The notes: generated by a model not told the origin, from the sequence alone. Positions 11,511-24,215 are shown, numbered from the stretch's first letter. The stretch: 64,000 nt of DNA from Tamarix chinensis (GCA_030549775.1 CM060180.1:89009172-89073171), one strand, 5' to 3'. Program-made: numbers and translations.

Positions 11511-11999
11511 TGTAATATAAATATAACACTCATGATTGACGCTTGTAGTCTCATAGTCATCCAATTTTCTCTTGAAAATAATGAAATCCTTTAAGAAGTT
11601 AGCATAACTAGGACTTTGCCTCTTAAAATCAAGAAATTGTAAATTAATATGTACTATCTTAATCATATTAAGGAATTTATAAAACTATACATCTAACTTC
11701 TATTGAACAATGCAAATGGGAAATTGAAGGTGATGGACACAACATTTTACCGCACGAGGTGGATTTTAAGTTACATTAGGTTGTGTTTCAAGTACTTATT
11801 GAAGATTCATTTCTTCATCTTCCTTTCACTGTTGATGATATAGCTCTTGTAGTGTCTTACCACTCTTCAATCCTATAGCCGTAACTTTCCTCTTTAGATT
11901 GGTGATTGTACTAGTTGGTAAGGTGGTAGGAGATCTTATAATATAGCATTAGCTAACTACCCAGTTTGTACTTTCAAATTCCTAATGAAGGCCTTTTAC

Positions 12000-12985
12000 T
12001 TTTAGAAACGGGCCTATTTATTTTAGAGATGGTTATTAATGATGAATTTGGTCATGAACTCTTCGAGGGAGGGTTTTAGAGGTCGTGGATATGGTAATGG
12101 AGTTGAAGGCATATATATTTATTGTGTGTAACCTAGAGTTCACATAGGTTTGTCATTCCTCCAATTGAAATTTAGTTTATTTCTCTATCCATGACTGTAC
12201 ACATTTGAATAAGGGTTATTCAGCCTCCAAACACTATTAGAAATGTAGTTCACATGATCATAAGAATGTTGGAATGGTTTTTCTACTTGAAAATCTATAT
12301 CGAGGTCCACCACATAACTCATATGGTAGTGTAATAGTTTGTACTTTTGCAAAAGAAGCTCTACCTAAAGTGTAAAATTTCTTCCTAAGAAAATCATCTT
12401 AATATCAAGTGTCCTATTAACATCTAACGAATAAATTCCTAATGTTCATTGTATTGGCACACATTAGGAGTTCCATTAGTCTGAATTCAAGGCTAAATCC
12501 TTAATAAATTTTAACACTTTTTTGGAGTCTTATTCTTGATAGTACCTTATAAAATTACATCTAACATGGAATGGTTAGTAGCAAAGATACCGTTATATAA
12601 TGTTTTCATATGAAGCCAAATAGGTAAGATGTGGTGTGGAAATTTTCTTTAATATTTTTAAATTGTTCCCAAGCATCATAGAAGGACTCTAGGTCAATTT
12701 GCTTGAAAGAAGTGACATGATTACTAAGCTTAGCAATATTATATGGATAACATGATTCAGATAGAAATGATCTCATCAAATCATCCTATGTGCTAATAAA
12801 TCCAAGTGGAAAAGAGTTTAACCAAATATTCGCTTTGTCTCTAAGAGAAACATTTAACACTCTAAGCCTAATGGTACTACTAATCACAAATTTTTGTATA
12901 TTTATCACTATGGGCTTGGGAATTTTCATTTGGAGTATCTCCAAAATGCAGTGATGTTTCAATTATTCAAAGAATGGAATGCGTG
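12000..12985 (-). pseudogene. Gag of the Athila-type element
   Basis: From 12985 leftward the minus strand gives IRLRVLNVSLRDKANIWL, NSFPLGFIST, SCYPYNIAKLSNHVTSF and ESFYDAWEQFKN, which is the core of Athila/Tat Gag (capsid-like packaging protein). A decayed linker follows at 12340-12000 with YELCGGPRY (remnant of the CxxC knuckle), NNPYSNVYSHG and an acidic-basic tail LEEFMTKFIINNH. Several stops and frame changes break it. No start codon could be chosen; the 5' end is lost or lies beyond 12985. Confidence 0.65.
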
Positions 12986-13260
12986 ATGTAAAAATTTTTT
13001 TGCCATTAATTTTCATTTAAAAAAAATATTTTTTATGGAAGTAAAAATCAAAATATGGGTGTTACTGCCACTATTGGCACAAATCCAATGACTATACCAT
13101 TATCATGCCATTGGTAAGCTAAAATAGTTATGAACTAAGCCATGAAACATAATTTAGACAATGGCTAAAATAGTGACATAGACATAGTAAAATGACCGTT
13201 TTAGATAAAATGACATTTATATGTCATTAATATAGTTATTAGCCAAGCCATATTCTCTAA
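12986..13260. other. Unassigned non-coding stretch
   Basis: AT-rich sequence with several copies of short words such as aatgacattta, ccattatcatgccattgg and taaaatag. Nothing coding. It may be Athila leader or a small repeat; I cannot decide. Confidence 0.2.
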
Positions 13261-13960
13261 AAATAAAGGTGAGAGTTTGGAGTGACATGATATAACTAGT
13301 ATTGATGAATAAAAGGCTAATTCTCATGCTTTCACTATGAAAGATGCAAAACAAGGGGGGATAACACTACAAAACCAAAGTTAGAAGGAAATTTGGAAAA
13401 TGATTGAGCAATAATTTGAAGTGTTTTAGTAAAGGAATTTACAATCGAAGAGGACCTAAAAGTTTTCATCAATTCAAAGTTGGAAGCTAATGATTTTATG
13501 GATTTTTACTTCCATTTCACACCTTGAAGGGAGATATCTATGTCAAACAAGTTTGTGAAAAACTTAGAATACATTAGATGGTGTTTAAAGATGCATCCCA
13601 TGTTGAAAAGTTGGTCAAAGAATTCAAGGGTGTGACTCACTGTGAGAGCTTCTTTGAAGGTCAAAGAGCATTCAAGTCCATGCATGCTAATTTGAGGGTA
13701 AATGTTTCTTAACAATGGGAGGATGATGGGGCATCATACCCTACAACTATAATATGCCCTATACAGTGTCCTATGAAGTTACCTATAGGAGGGATGGGTG
13801 ACCCTATGAAAGGAACATTTTTCCCTAAAACTTGTGGGATTATATACTTTAGGGAACATTTGTTATATCTATAGGAGGATGCTACACCTTTGGATTAGGT
13901 TATACAAGTGATGATGGACTAGACGGGGCTATTTAGGCTTATGAATCACACCAATGGAGT
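13261..13960. repeat. Unclassified retrotransposon 3'-region-like sequence
   Basis: The plus strand contains broken reading such as VTHCESFFEGQRAFKSM and a tail ending in QWEDDG, followed by a run of GGAGG/CCCTA words (cctataggagggatgggtgaccc). It then merges into LTR-like sequence at 13960. The style is that of the last part of a retrotransposon and its 3' leader, but I find no diagnostic domain and the family is unknown. Confidence 0.25.
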
Positions 13961-14350
13961 TTATTTTTTTATTAGATTTTTTTAAGGTTTATTTTTATTT
14001 TTAGATCTAGTTGTTTGATATGAGATTTAGTTTTTTCCTTAAATATAGGAGGATATCTATCATTTGAGTTTGTTGTAATTTATTTTTGATACTTTTCATG
14101 TGTTGCTATTTATATGAATAATAATTAAATATTAGGTGATATTATATGGTTTTTCTTTTTCATTTTATCTTCTCGTTGAAGCTATGTGTGAGTTTCATTA
14201 TTATAAATTTACATTATCTATATGGGTCATATATTAGATCTATATCTAAATTAAATTATCTTTGTGAGTGATGATTTGGAAATATTATTATTATTTTTTG
14301 TGTGAGCTTAATTAAAAGTAGTTAGTGAATGTTAAAACACTAACTTTTAT
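13961..14350 (+). repeat. LTR-like segment shared with 29000-29320
   Basis: Bases 14160-14290 and 29190-29320 share a run of words in the same order: ctcgttgaa, atgt.tg, tttacattatctat, gggtcata, tagat.t, ctaaatta, gtgagtgat.attt. Together with the upstream 'atataaata'-like and poly-T stretches this resembles the R/U5 part of an LTR. No coding sequence. Confidence 0.45.
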
Positions 14351-14931
14351 ATCCTAAATATATATATATATACCATACTTCTCACACCCAAATATTGTAA
14401 TTATTCATTACATTTTCCGATACACATCTACCATATATGTTCCACTTTACCATAATTTTTCCTAAAACCCATAATTATGCATTGGGTGTTTCTGTTACAC
14501 AACATAATGATTTATTATGTCCAAAAAAATATAATTATATCTAAATTCAGTAAAAATAGTGAAAGAACAATTTAAAGTCATTTTGTGGTCAATAACACTA
14601 AAATCTAGTGATCATTGAGGTTTTGTAAATTTTAGATAGCTAAAAAGGATTTCTCGGGGCTTAAAACATGAATAAAGCACACTAAGGTGATAAATAATGT
14701 CTTTTATCAACTACTCAGTTTGACATTTTTAAAAAGTTAAGGAGAATCAAGAAAGGAAGACCTCATATACCCACACTAAAGAAGAGTCTTGAAAAAGTTT
14801 AGGGGTCAAAAGTGGTTCAAAAGTCTCATAGTTGTCAAAATCGTATGAAGAATTAGAAATTCATGAAAAAAACATTTAAAGAAAAGATAGCTAGGGTTTC
14901 TATTCCGTAAGTGAGGCATTATGTTAATACC
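14351..14931 (-). repeat. 3' LTR (truncated) of the long-LTR element, minus orientation
   Basis: Bases 14635-14900 match 34180-34430 and 46120-46400 word by word (gatagctaaaaagga.ttctcggggctt, aataatgtcttttatcaac, gctagggtttctattc). In those copies this segment is the first 400 bases of a minus-oriented LTR. The LTR start would be near 14931 (degenerate TATTAACA, usual TGTAACAC), directly followed on the minus-strand upstream side by a purine run (aagaggg) that fits a polypurine tract. The left end of this LTR is lost. Confidence 0.5.
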
Positions 14932-15782
14932 CTCTTAAAAATGGACTTTACCCTCAAAGTGTATCATAAAATAATTACAATGAAGAAAAACCTATATAAT
15001 GACATCACAGCATATAAAATATCACCCTAACATATATAAGGATTCAATCATGAATTCATCATGCAACACATACATAGTAACACAAAAACTCAACCATTCC
15101 CCAAACCCTAATCAATAGATCACATATATTCACATATAGACATAACACTCACTATAATCCTCAAATCCTCTCTCACCCCTAAGCAATCAAAATCTCATAA
15201 ATAGACCTTAATAAGCACATCATATTAATTCAACCCTACCTACCTATGTAACCCACAATAACCTTCACCACACTTCTCTTTCACTTATACTATTTTTCAT
15301 TCTTCTTGAATACAATAAGCAATATCTCTTCATTATCACAAATCATCATCAAACTCACTAAGCATTTTGACTATTTAGACAACCACTTCAATAATGCTAG
15401 GCACTTAAGACCAAGCAAAAGTCAACTAGGAGTAATACCCCATTAAGGATAATGTATAGTTTTTTCAAATAACACCATTCATATAAGATCAAATCACAAA
15501 TGAAATGTCAATATTAAAGATGATACCCAAAAACACTAAAAAAACTAGAGCACTTATCACACTAACCATAAGACAATGATAAACATCACACAAATATTTG
15601 AACTTACATTGAACAACTACAAGGTTAAGACTAACACTACAACAACTCGCTAACCCATATTCCTCACAACCCTTAATTCAAGTTTTCATATCAAATTAAT
15701 GGTTTTAAAATATTTAGTATTACAAAATCTATTCTCTAAAATAAACAAAATATTTTCAAAACCTAAAGCTATGATACTAAAT
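14932..15782 (-). other. Short non-coding interior of the long-LTR element, with primer-binding site
   Basis: About 850 bases with no coding trace lie between two LTRs of the same family. At 15768-15782 the minus strand reads atttagtatcatagc, a slightly decayed copy of the tRNA-iMet primer site TGGTATCAGAGC, immediately inside the LTR end TGTTACA. A short gene-less interior between long LTRs suggests either a LARD-type non-autonomous element or a large internal deletion. Confidence 0.5.
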
Positions 15783-16293
15783 TGTAACACTCCTATTTTT
15801 AATACTTGAAAATTCCCCCAAGGATAGAATTTCAGAAGCTAAAACATTAAAATGTAAGGTATTACCTTCTCATGTCATATAGGAAGAGTTATAACCAATA
15901 CCTAACCCTTGTTGGCTATAAAGTAAAAGGAATTCAAACTCAAGGATTAAGTGCGGTCAACACTTGATCTAAGGTTAAAACTAAACCAATGATAGTGAAG
16001 CATAATATCTAAATTAAATACATAACAAAGAAAGCATTTACAACATTTGATGTCTCAAAATGGTGACAACATGAATAATAACAAATACTACAAAGCCCAA
16101 ACTAGAAAACCTCAATGTAACATCCAATAGCCTTATTATCTTACTCAAACCCTAAGCTATAAAAGTAAGCTAAACACTTGAACTAGAACATCTAAAAGCA
16201 TAGTGTTCAGTAAATGATTACTGAGTAAACTCACCTAAGAGAAAATATCATGCTCATAGTGAGATACAACAAGAAAAAAAGTGTAAGTTCATA

Positions 16294-17116
16294 TGATGTA
16301 GGAGAATCTAATGATTCTCATATTCCTCTTGATTCTTAAGGTAATGAAGAATTAGCTTTCTTAATATTAGAGCCTATCATATTTAATATTCTTGATAACA
16401 TGTTTATGCTTAGTATTGAGAATAATTCAAGTTGTTCTTGCAAGTATGTTACATATTTGCAAGGAGAAGATGTTAATACACCTTAAAGTGTACAAGCATT
16501 CAAAGCATGCAAGATTATGGCATACATTGGATGATACTTTACAACAAGAGGATATGGTGATGGTTATCATTAGTTTTATTAACTAGTTGTAAATCCCAAG
16601 TGTATTTTATGTAACCTAGGGTTTGATGTAATTTCATGCATGTACCATAGTTGTTTGTGTGGCTTTGTAATGTTACTCATTAATATCATTTAGATGATGA
16701 TATTATATGGGATTAATTCAAGTAGGATAATTAAGCTTGAATTAAGGTAAGGAACCAACTGTTTTGAGCTTAAAGGTGCCGGCTACTTCCTCCCTATATA
16801 TATCCTTGTACACGCCTAAATCATGATAGAATATACAAAATTTTTGAACACAAAAATTAACCAGCCAAGTTGTGTTTTATCCTTTCCTTGGAGTCTCCTT
16901 TGATCAAGGAAATCTCGGGGCATTCCTTCCTCCATTGTTCTCCCTCATTCAAAGCTTGAATTCAACTTCAACCTTCAAAACGTCTCAGCCAGGTTGCATC
17001 ATTTATGACAAGTTTAATCAGCATTAAACCAAGCCTCTTTCTGCTACATCATCTCGTAATTGATACAACCAAAGTAACAATCGATCCTACACTTCCCTCC
17101 ACATTGATCCAAATCA
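16294..17116 (+). repeat. 5' LTR of the 16.3-27.5 kb chromovirus
   Basis: About 823 bases, matching 26671-27512 throughout. The first ~130 bases still show the integrase C-terminal coding tail (EPIIFNILDNM, NNSSCSCKYVTYLQG), which proves that this family ends its ORF inside the LTR. A TATA-like box lies at 16793-16802 (ctatatatat). The end is defined by the primer site that follows. Confidence 0.85.
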
Positions 17117-17120
17117 TTTT

Positions 17121-17132
17121 TGGTATCAAATC
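17121..17132 (+). other. Primer-binding site of the chromovirus
   Basis: TGGTATCAAATC lies four bases after the LTR end and matches the start of the plant tRNA-iMet primer site (TGGTATCAGAGC) at its first eight bases. Confidence 0.7.
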
Positions 17133-17989
17133 TTCAGTTATTTTGAGTTATGTCGATCAAACCGCCATCCTACACATGGGTTATTGTATGCATTTGTACT
17201 TTGCATCAAGAACTCACTGATAGTTGTTTCCTTTATTAAATTCTTGAACCTTCAAACTCTTCTTGAATATTCCTTGAGTTCTTTGTCAAAGATCTTGACA
17301 TCTTGCAACAATCATGTTGTATTTTCTCGTAGCCAAATTGATTACACCTTCATCCAACATTCCTTTATTCTGCCAAAAACATGACCTCTGTGTGTTGCTT
17401 TGTTCTACTTCGAGTTTTGTTTTTATTTCCACCGATCCTTTCCCTTTTACTTCCTATCCCTACCTGTGCATCTATTCCATAATCATCCATCCATTTTTTG
17501 TTGTTTCTATACGTTCAAACTTAGGAGAAAGGAAATACCTTGCTCGACACCCTTATACCATATCACCATGTTCGAAGGGTTTGTGAAAAAAGTGTTGGCC
17601 TTGGTTTAGTCCATTGCCGCTCCAATTCCAATCCATACTCTTCTTCTTTTTCATATTTATATCTTATATGATGATTGGCAATACATCTTCTACCTGAAGA
17701 TCTCCATTTTTTTGAAGGGAAGCCGACAGCATTCCTATTATTTTATGTGAATGTTATTACAAAGGAAGACCACCTTCTAGCCACCCTGTGTTGAATGTGC
17801 ATGTTGTGATTTCTTATGGCTACATTTTCCTAATTTTTGCCTAATCTAAGACAGTAGGTAGTTCTCTACACTTTTTTTGTGAATTATCAAAAATATTTGT
17901 GCCTTGTTTTGTTGTAGGGAAATTCCAGCACATATATACTTTGTCGAACTCTTTTGTGCAACAAAAAGAGGTGTGTGGTATCCTTCACC

Positions 17990-18988
17990 ATGGCTAGTGA
18001 AGAAGTTCTTGCCTTGGTAGAGTCTATCAAGAGCCTCACTACACGAATGGATGCTTAATTAAAAAATCAAACCACACTTCAAAACCAACTTTAAAGTGTG
18101 GAAGCAAAGTTAAATGAACAAGAGGCACATAAACCATGGCAAAATAGCATGGAGACCACACATGATAGTGTGGAAGGAAGGATGAAGCCTATCTACCATG
18201 CAAAAGGTGGATGTGGATATTTAAACATACATCACAATAAATATGGAGAAGATGAGATGAGCTCCTTTGGATCAAGAAACCAAAGAAGACCACATACATT
18301 CCAAGTAAGACATGCTTACCATGAAGATCAAGGTATTAAACTTGACCTCCCTGAATTTTATGGTGATTTCAATGTGGAATTATTCTTTGAGTGGTTGCAT
18401 GAAATTGAAGCTATCTTTGAATTTGGAGAGTATAATGATGAGAGAAAATGTAAGCTAGTTATTCCTAAGTTCAAAAAGTTTGCTCAAATTTGGTATGATA
18501 ATTTAAAAAGAACAAGAGAAAGACAAGAGAAATCGAAGACAAAATCTTGCGAAAACATAAGAAACACCTAAGAAAAAAATTTGTGCCTAGAGAGTATGAG
18601 AAAGATATGCATGCAAAATTGACCAATCTAAGGCAAGGTTTATTTAGTGTAGAGAAATAAACTAGAGAATTTGAAAAACTAGACCTTATTTGTGATGTCA
18701 ATAAAGACAGGAACAAAAGTGTGCTAGATACTTAAGTGGCTTGAATACTTTGATAAGAGATAAAGTTGATATGTATTTTTATGATTCTCTTGATGACTTG
18801 ATTAAATTTGCTTTAAAATTTGAAAGACAAACCAAATCAACTAAAGCCTATGTTAAGTCTAATGCTTCAACTTCAACTAAAACCTATTCTAATACCTTTA
18901 AACCTAAATCAACATCTTCATACGATAAAAAGAATAATAGAGATGATAAAGGTAAAAATAAGGTAGTTGAAATGGTAAATAAACAATG
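17990..18988 (+). pseudogene. Gag of the chromovirus, truncated by LINE-2
   Basis: ATG 17990 (MASEEVLALVESIKSLTTRM) opens a coiled-coil-like N-terminus with stops at 18056 and 18092. The capsid-type core follows: IKLDLPEFYGDFNVELFFEW, EIEAIFEFGEYNDERKC, FAQIWYDNLKR. The frame changes near 18550 (then KFVPREYEKDMHAKLTNL, FSVEK, REFEKLDLICD) and again near 18725 (LNTLIRDKVDMYFYDSLDD, FALKFERQTK). A Ser/Thr/Lys-rich linker leads to VEMVNKQCF, the start of the zinc knuckle, where the LINE poly(T) begins. Family Gag packages element RNA. Confidence 0.8.
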
Positions 18989-19201
18989 TTTTTTTTCGAT
19001 AAGTAGAATTTGTATTACTAATCGAAATGGAGATTACAAGCTTGCATTATATGCAATGACATCCAACAAACCTAGCCACTGCCCAAAATCAACAGAAAGA
19101 TGAGGGGTAACAAAAATACTAGAAACTTGCACAAGAATACATTTCAAAAGAGCTCCTAGCTGTCTAGATTTGTTCTGAAAAATTCTAAGATTTCTTTCAT
19201 G

Positions 19202-22200
19202 CTAAATAACAGCTATATAAGCAACAAAAAGAGCTCCCAAAAGATACTTCTTCTTATGTGCCTGCCTTGTTCTAGTAAGCAAAGACTTAATCTCTTGCTC
19301 CCATCCTAAAATAGGGTCACTTCTGCCAACCAGCCTTCTAATAGTCTTCCAAATAAGTGTAACAGCAGGATAAAACAGGACAAGATGATCTCTAGTCTCC
19401 TCCTGCTGTTTATAAAAAATACACAGAGTGTCCACAGTCATGCCCATCTCCTTAAGTCTCGCTTTAGTCAAGAGTCTATTTCTGCATGTAAGCCAAACCA
19501 AGAAACGTACCCTAGGAATAGAGCCTGGTCTCCAGATCAAATTAGCCCAAACACATTTGGCCTGTGGAGCTCTAAGGGTCTTATATGCTGATTGAATGGT
19601 GTACTCCCTCTGCTTTGCTATACATTCTACTATAAACTCCTTCACTATAGATCTGCTCTGAAGAATCTTGAGAAAAAGCCATGAATTCTAAGATGAAGGT
19701 GAATAATCCCAGACAGTACCTTTCTTAATGTAAACTGCATGAACCCACTTAACACACAGCGTATCATTTTTTGCAGCTATGTTCCACAACAGCTTTCCCA
19801 AAGCACAATAATTCTATAGCTGTAAGTTTAATAGGCCAAGTCCACCTTCCTGTTTTGGAGAACAAAGAGACTCCCATGCCACCAGAGTAGGTTTCCTGAT
19901 ATTCAATTTACCTGACCAAAGGAAATTTCTACAAAGAATAATAAAACATTGCAGCACTTTCTTTGGTAGGAGGATAATTTGACTAAAGTACAGTTGTATG
20001 CTGTATAACACTGATTTAATGAGTTGAACTCTCCCAACATAAGAAAGAAATAAAGTACTTCAATGCCTTAACCTAGCAGACATCTTTTCCAACAATGGTT
20101 GCAACTAAGCAGCAGTTAGCCTTGCAGAGGATAAAGGCAAGCCAAAATAATTAATTGGAAAAGTGCCTGCTGGATAACCAAGAAGATGAAGAATACTGAA
20201 CTGGTTCTCTATTGCAACTCCTCCAAAGAAAAGTGAACGCTTGGTAGGATTCACCATGAGGCCTGAGACTACAGCAAAATGGTTCAATACCTCCTTCAGA
20301 CATAGGACACTTTGCAGAGTTCCTCTATAGAACAAAAGAAGGCCATCTGTAAAGTTCAAATTAATGAGCTGGGGTCTTTTACATCTTGGGTGAGATTGAA
20401 ACCTTAGGTCAACCTATAGCTTCTTCAGATTTTTACTGAAATAATCCATAACCCGCACAAAAAGATAGGGAGAAAGAGGATCAACCTACCTCAACCCTCT
20501 TTTCCCAGAGAAAGGGGAAGCCAAAACACCATTAAAGGAGACAAAATATGAGATAGAAGTAACACATGCCATAATCAATTTAATAAAATGAGGAGGAAAG
20601 CCATAAAGATTTAGAATTTTCTGCAGAAAATCCCAATTCACCATGTCATAAGCCTTCTTGAGATCTACTTTAATCATGCATCTTGGTGATATGCCCTTGT
20701 GAGAGCATCTCCTTACTAATTCATGGGCTAACAAAACATTTTCACTAATGTTTCTGCCTTTAATGAAAGCATTTTGTGAAGGATCAATAAGTTGAGGCAT
20801 AAGGGGCTGTAATCTCTGAACCATGACCTTAGCAATTATTTTGTATAGCACATTACAACATGCTATAGGTCTAAACTCAGTAACCCTATTTGCAGCAGAA
20901 TGCTTAGGGATAAGAGTGAGAGATGTAATATTCAATCTTCTAGGAAGAAAACCAGTAGAGAAAAAATCTCTTATAGCTCAGATAATTTCTTCAGCAACAA
21001 TACGCCAAGAAACTTTATAGAAACCAGCAGAGAAACCATCAATGCTTGGGGCTTTTGTATCCCCCATGGAAAACACAACATTTCTTACCTCAAGTTCAGA
21101 AACATGTGTAGAAAGTCCAGCAAATAGATGAGGAGATGACTTGCAGGATTCTGCTAAAGTAATATCTCCCTCCATAGCAACCTTAGTGCCCAACAACTCT
21201 TGATAGTATGAATTGAATGCTGCATGAATGCATGTTGCACCTCTGATCTCATTATTATTAGAATCAATCAGCATATCTAATGTCTTCCTTTGCTATCTCT
21301 CTTTCACCTTGGCATAAAAATACTTATGGTTTGTGTCACCACAAGAAAGCCAATTATTAGTAGCCTTCTGCTTATAAAAAAGCTCTTCACAGTGCAACAT
21401 ATGAAAGTATTTCTTCTCTTTCTCCTGCAATAAAAGTCGATTACCCTGTTGTCCAGGATGAGCTTAAAAATGTGTCTATAGAGCTGCCACTTCCTCTCTA
21501 GCAACCTTGACTCTGTGTGAAATAGAGCCATATTTATCCCTATTGAAAAATTTCAGATCCTGTTTAAGCAGGCTCAATCTTGTAGAAATTTTCAACAGCA
21601 AATTTCCTCCCATCTTGATCCTCCATACATTCTGAACCATAGGCAAGAAATCTTCAGATTCCGTCTAGAATTGAAAAAATTTAAAAGGTTTTGGACCAAT
21701 CAAACAATCAATATTAAGATGGGTAAGAACTGGACTATGATCAGAGATAAGGGGACTTAGGAACTCTACCAAAGAGTGAGGATAGGCAGAAAGCCAGGGT
21801 AGTTGACCATGGCCCTATCCAATTTACACAAGACCGCATCTTCTCCCTGTCTATGGCTGGACCATGTATAATGGCAACCCTGACTTTGTAGATCACATAG
21901 CTGGAGCTCATTACAACAATTTCTAAAATCTTACACATCTGAGACAATAAGAGATCTACCATGAAACTTCTTAGAATCCTGCAGCACCACATTGAAATCC
22001 CCCATGAGCAACCATGGCTCCTGCCCAGGTGAATTCTCCTTCAACCACTGCCATAAAGATTGTCTTTCCCTTCTTGAATTAAAAGCATACACAAATGCAA
22101 CCCAAAAACTGGAATTTGAGTGAACATGAGTAACATGACACAAAATAGCCTGCTCATGTAGTTTATGAAGTCCCATTATCCAAACTGAAGGGTTCCAAAG

Positions 22201-22424
22201 AACCCATATTCTGCCATTAGGATGGTGAGAATAATTAGCAAGAAAATTCCAGCCCTGAAAACTCTAGTAAGAATAGCACCTGAATTTGATTCCTTAACTC
22301 TAGTTTCCAATAACCCTACCAACTCCACTTTATGTCTAGCACAAAATCTTTTGACTTCCTTGTGGTTGGAAGTCTTATTCAGGCCTCTCACATTCCAGGC
22401 ACTAATCATGACTAGCATGATCAA
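19202..22424 (-). pseudogene. LINE-2 ORF2: endonuclease, reverse transcriptase, zf-RVT
   Basis: The start is ATG at 22424 within the ORF1 end, then ISAWNVRGLNKT and LLETRVKESN; a frameshift follows, then GRIWVLWNPS. Endonuclease blocks continue with LLMGDFNVVLQDSKKF and an SDH box near 21735. The RT is readable from about 21275 (DTKAPSIDGFSAGFYK; LTLIPKHSAANRV; EFRPIACCNVLYKIIAKV; AFIKGRNI; MIKVDLKKAYDMVNWDF). The FADD box has decayed to FTDG (near 20355). The C-terminal zf-RVT is at 19645-19202 (RVRFLVWLTCRNRLLTKARL, DTLCIFYKQQEETRDHL; a Cys is replaced). Multiple stops and frameshifts make it inactive. Confidence 0.83.
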
Positions 22425-23385
22425 AAATGGAAACCATTCCTCTGTGATCCATTATCTCTGTATGAGTAGAGCCTGGATTACCCTCCAAACAATCTTGAAA
22501 ACCAACCATATTAGCTCTAAATCTAGTAATCCTAGGTTTAGTAAAATAGACCTTTTTCTGCACTGCCTTTTTCTTTCTAGATACACTGCCTTCCAGTACT
22601 CCTTCTTCAGCAGCATCAAAATTGGCAGGACATGCAGGAGATTTTAGGTGATCAACCATCTCAGCAGGTAACTGTTCCAGAACCCCAGTTGCAGATGTAA
22701 GACAGGGAATAGCTCCATCATTCTTGGCAATTTTAGAACCCTGTGCATTATTAACCTGTGCAACCTTATGCACATGATCAGCATCAATATGCCCTTTTCC
22801 TTTCCTGTTATCTCTAACAACTCTCCACTCACCTTCAGATGTAGATCCAATATTAGTACCATGTTGTAGTTTCATACATCTCTTTTGATCATGACCATAA
22901 CAGTCATAGAGAGGACAATAAAAAGGCCTCCATTCACACTCAACTTTTTGTTCAATATCTATCCCCTCTGGATCCAAAATCATGAAAGACTCCAGCAAAG
23001 GTTTCTTAACATCCACCTCTACCAATATCCTTGGATAAGAAGCCCTATCTCGAGATGCAGTTATTGAATCAGTGCATGCACGGTTTCCCACTGCATTTGC
23101 TAACTTACCAAGGGAGCTTCTGGACCAAAATTCCAGAGGAAGATTAGGAAATTTAATCCAAAGGGGAAGCACCTATAACTCATCAGGATTGAATTGCAGT
23201 CTTCTATGCCATATTTTTAAGACAAAAGGCCTATTAAAGAACATCCAATGATGACTAAGCACCCAATCAATCTCCTGCTGAGTTTATGGACTGCAATAAA
23301 AATGTTTTAAATGCATAGGATATGGAAATTTTTCTAGAGGTTGTCCTAACCAAAGAGCCTTAACCATGCATGAAATAGAAAACAT
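22402..23385 (-). pseudogene. LINE-2 ORF1 (DUF4283 plus CCHC), N-terminally truncated
   Basis: The frame is open from 23172 to 22402, with a stop just upstream (DEL*VLPLWIK) and a decayed lead-in back to about 23385 (DWVLSHHWMFFNRPFVLKIW). Blocks: LPLWIKFPNLPLEFWSRSSL, ANAVGNRACTDSITASRDR, YPRILVEVDVKKPLLES, and a CCHC-type knuckle CPLYDCYGHDQKRCMK in which the first two Cys positions are altered. A basic tail follows (SRKKKAVQKKVYFTKPRITR). The stop at 22402 overlaps the ORF2 start by 23 bases, the same arrangement as in LINE-1. The sequence upstream of about residue 90 is absent. Confidence 0.82.
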
Positions 23386-23395
23386 GGAACCATGT

Positions 23396-24215
23396 AGTGA
23401 TGATAAGAATTTATAAATTGAATCTCCTAATGAAATCTTAACCACGGATGAAGAAGAAGGAGATCCATGCTTTGTAATTCAAAGAGTTTTACAAATACAA
23501 CCTAATGTTACACCTACTATAAGAGAGAAACTTTTTAAGACTGAGTGTAAAATAGGTGACATGGTTTGTAGACTCATAATTGATAGTGGTTCATGTAAGA
23601 ATGTTGCTAGTGAAGAAATGGTTAAGAAACTTGGTTTAGCGACTATTAATAATCCTAAACCCTATTCTTTACAATGGTTAAATAAAGATAAAGGAGCTAA
23701 AGTAAACAAAAGAACCTTAATCACATTTCTATTAGAGACTATCATGATGAAGTTCTATGTGATGTTTTTCCTATGGATCCTTGTGGATTACCTTTAGGAA
23801 AACCATGGCAATATGATAAAAAAGAAACTCATGATGGGGTAAATAATGAATGTGTGGTGAAAAAAGAAAATCAATTTTATAGATTGACACCTTCTTTGTG
23901 TGTTCATATTCCTTTAAGTGATGATAAAAAGAGATTATTTTTACATGAAAAGGCTATGGAAAAATTCATAGAAGAAGAAGAAATTTGTTATGCTTTAGTT
24001 TCTAAAGAGTCTAACCCTAAAAAGCAACAAATTGAAAATCCTAATCTAATTAAGTTGCTTAATGAGTATAATGATGTATTTCCTAATAATTTACCTCCTG
24101 GATTTCCACCTAAAAGTGGTGTAGAACATGCCATTGATCTTGTTCCTAGTATGTCTATTCCAAATAAACTAGCTTATAAACGTAATCCAGGAAGCTAAGG
24201 AATTATGGAAACAAA
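23396..24215 (+). pseudogene. Protease and protease-RT linker of the chromovirus
   Basis: After LINE-2 the gypsy pol resumes with NEILTTDEEEGDPCFVIQRV, then REKLFKTECKIGD and the aspartic protease active site LIIDSGSCKNVASEEMVKKL (about 23575-23635). DSGS is the retroviral-type catalytic motif. A frameshift near 23770 separates this from DPCGLPLGKPWQYDKK and the linker up to YNDVFPNNLPPGFPPKSG and HAIDLVPS, which normally precedes the RT fingers. A second frame change occurs near 24195. The protein would cleave Gag-Pol; this copy is broken. Confidence 0.82.

Larger units (their letters stand above)
1255..12985 (-). mobile_element. Athila-type Ty3/gypsy retrotransposon, interrupted by LINE-1 and a smaller repeat
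   Basis: Reading the minus strand from right to left gives gag (12985-12410), a gag-protease linker (12340-12000), protease (11500-11350 and 10915-10765), RT (4110-3310), RNase H (3310-2850) and integrase (2420-1255). This order is that of Ty3/gypsy elements. The wording of the gag (SLRDKANIWLNSFPLG), of the RNase H start (IEVDKAKIEVIDKL) and of the integrase zinc region (YYLQDDPY, IRRCIP.HEM) is typical of the plant Athila/Tat (non-chromodomain) group. The element is dead, with many stops and frameshifts. A plus-strand LINE sits at 4443-10749, and a second repeat at about 10920-11350 splits the protease. I could not place intact LTRs. Confidence 0.75.
18989..23385 (-). mobile_element. LINE-2: 5'-truncated non-LTR retrotransposon
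   Basis: Minus-strand LINE whose 3' A-tail appears as TTTTTTTT at 18989-18996, directly after the broken zinc knuckle of the gypsy gag. It contains ORF2 (22424-19202) and most of ORF1 (from about 23385 to 22402). ORF1 begins mid-way through its DUF4283 domain, so the insertion is 5'-truncated, the usual result of incomplete target-primed reverse transcription. The right junction (about 23370-23410) is approximate. The flanks aaataaacaatg and aaatagaaaacatgg may be a decayed TSD, but this is weak. Confidence 0.82.

Noticed and set aside
13366..13377. CACTACAAAACC as a second CACTA terminus
   Set aside because: No matching opposite end (TTTTGTAGTG) with a 3-bp duplication at a sensible distance; the gtagtg at 11850 points the wrong way.
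19385..22647. Several plus-strand open frames across LINE-2
   Set aside because: All are antisense shadows of the LINE ORF1/ORF2 coding on the minus strand.
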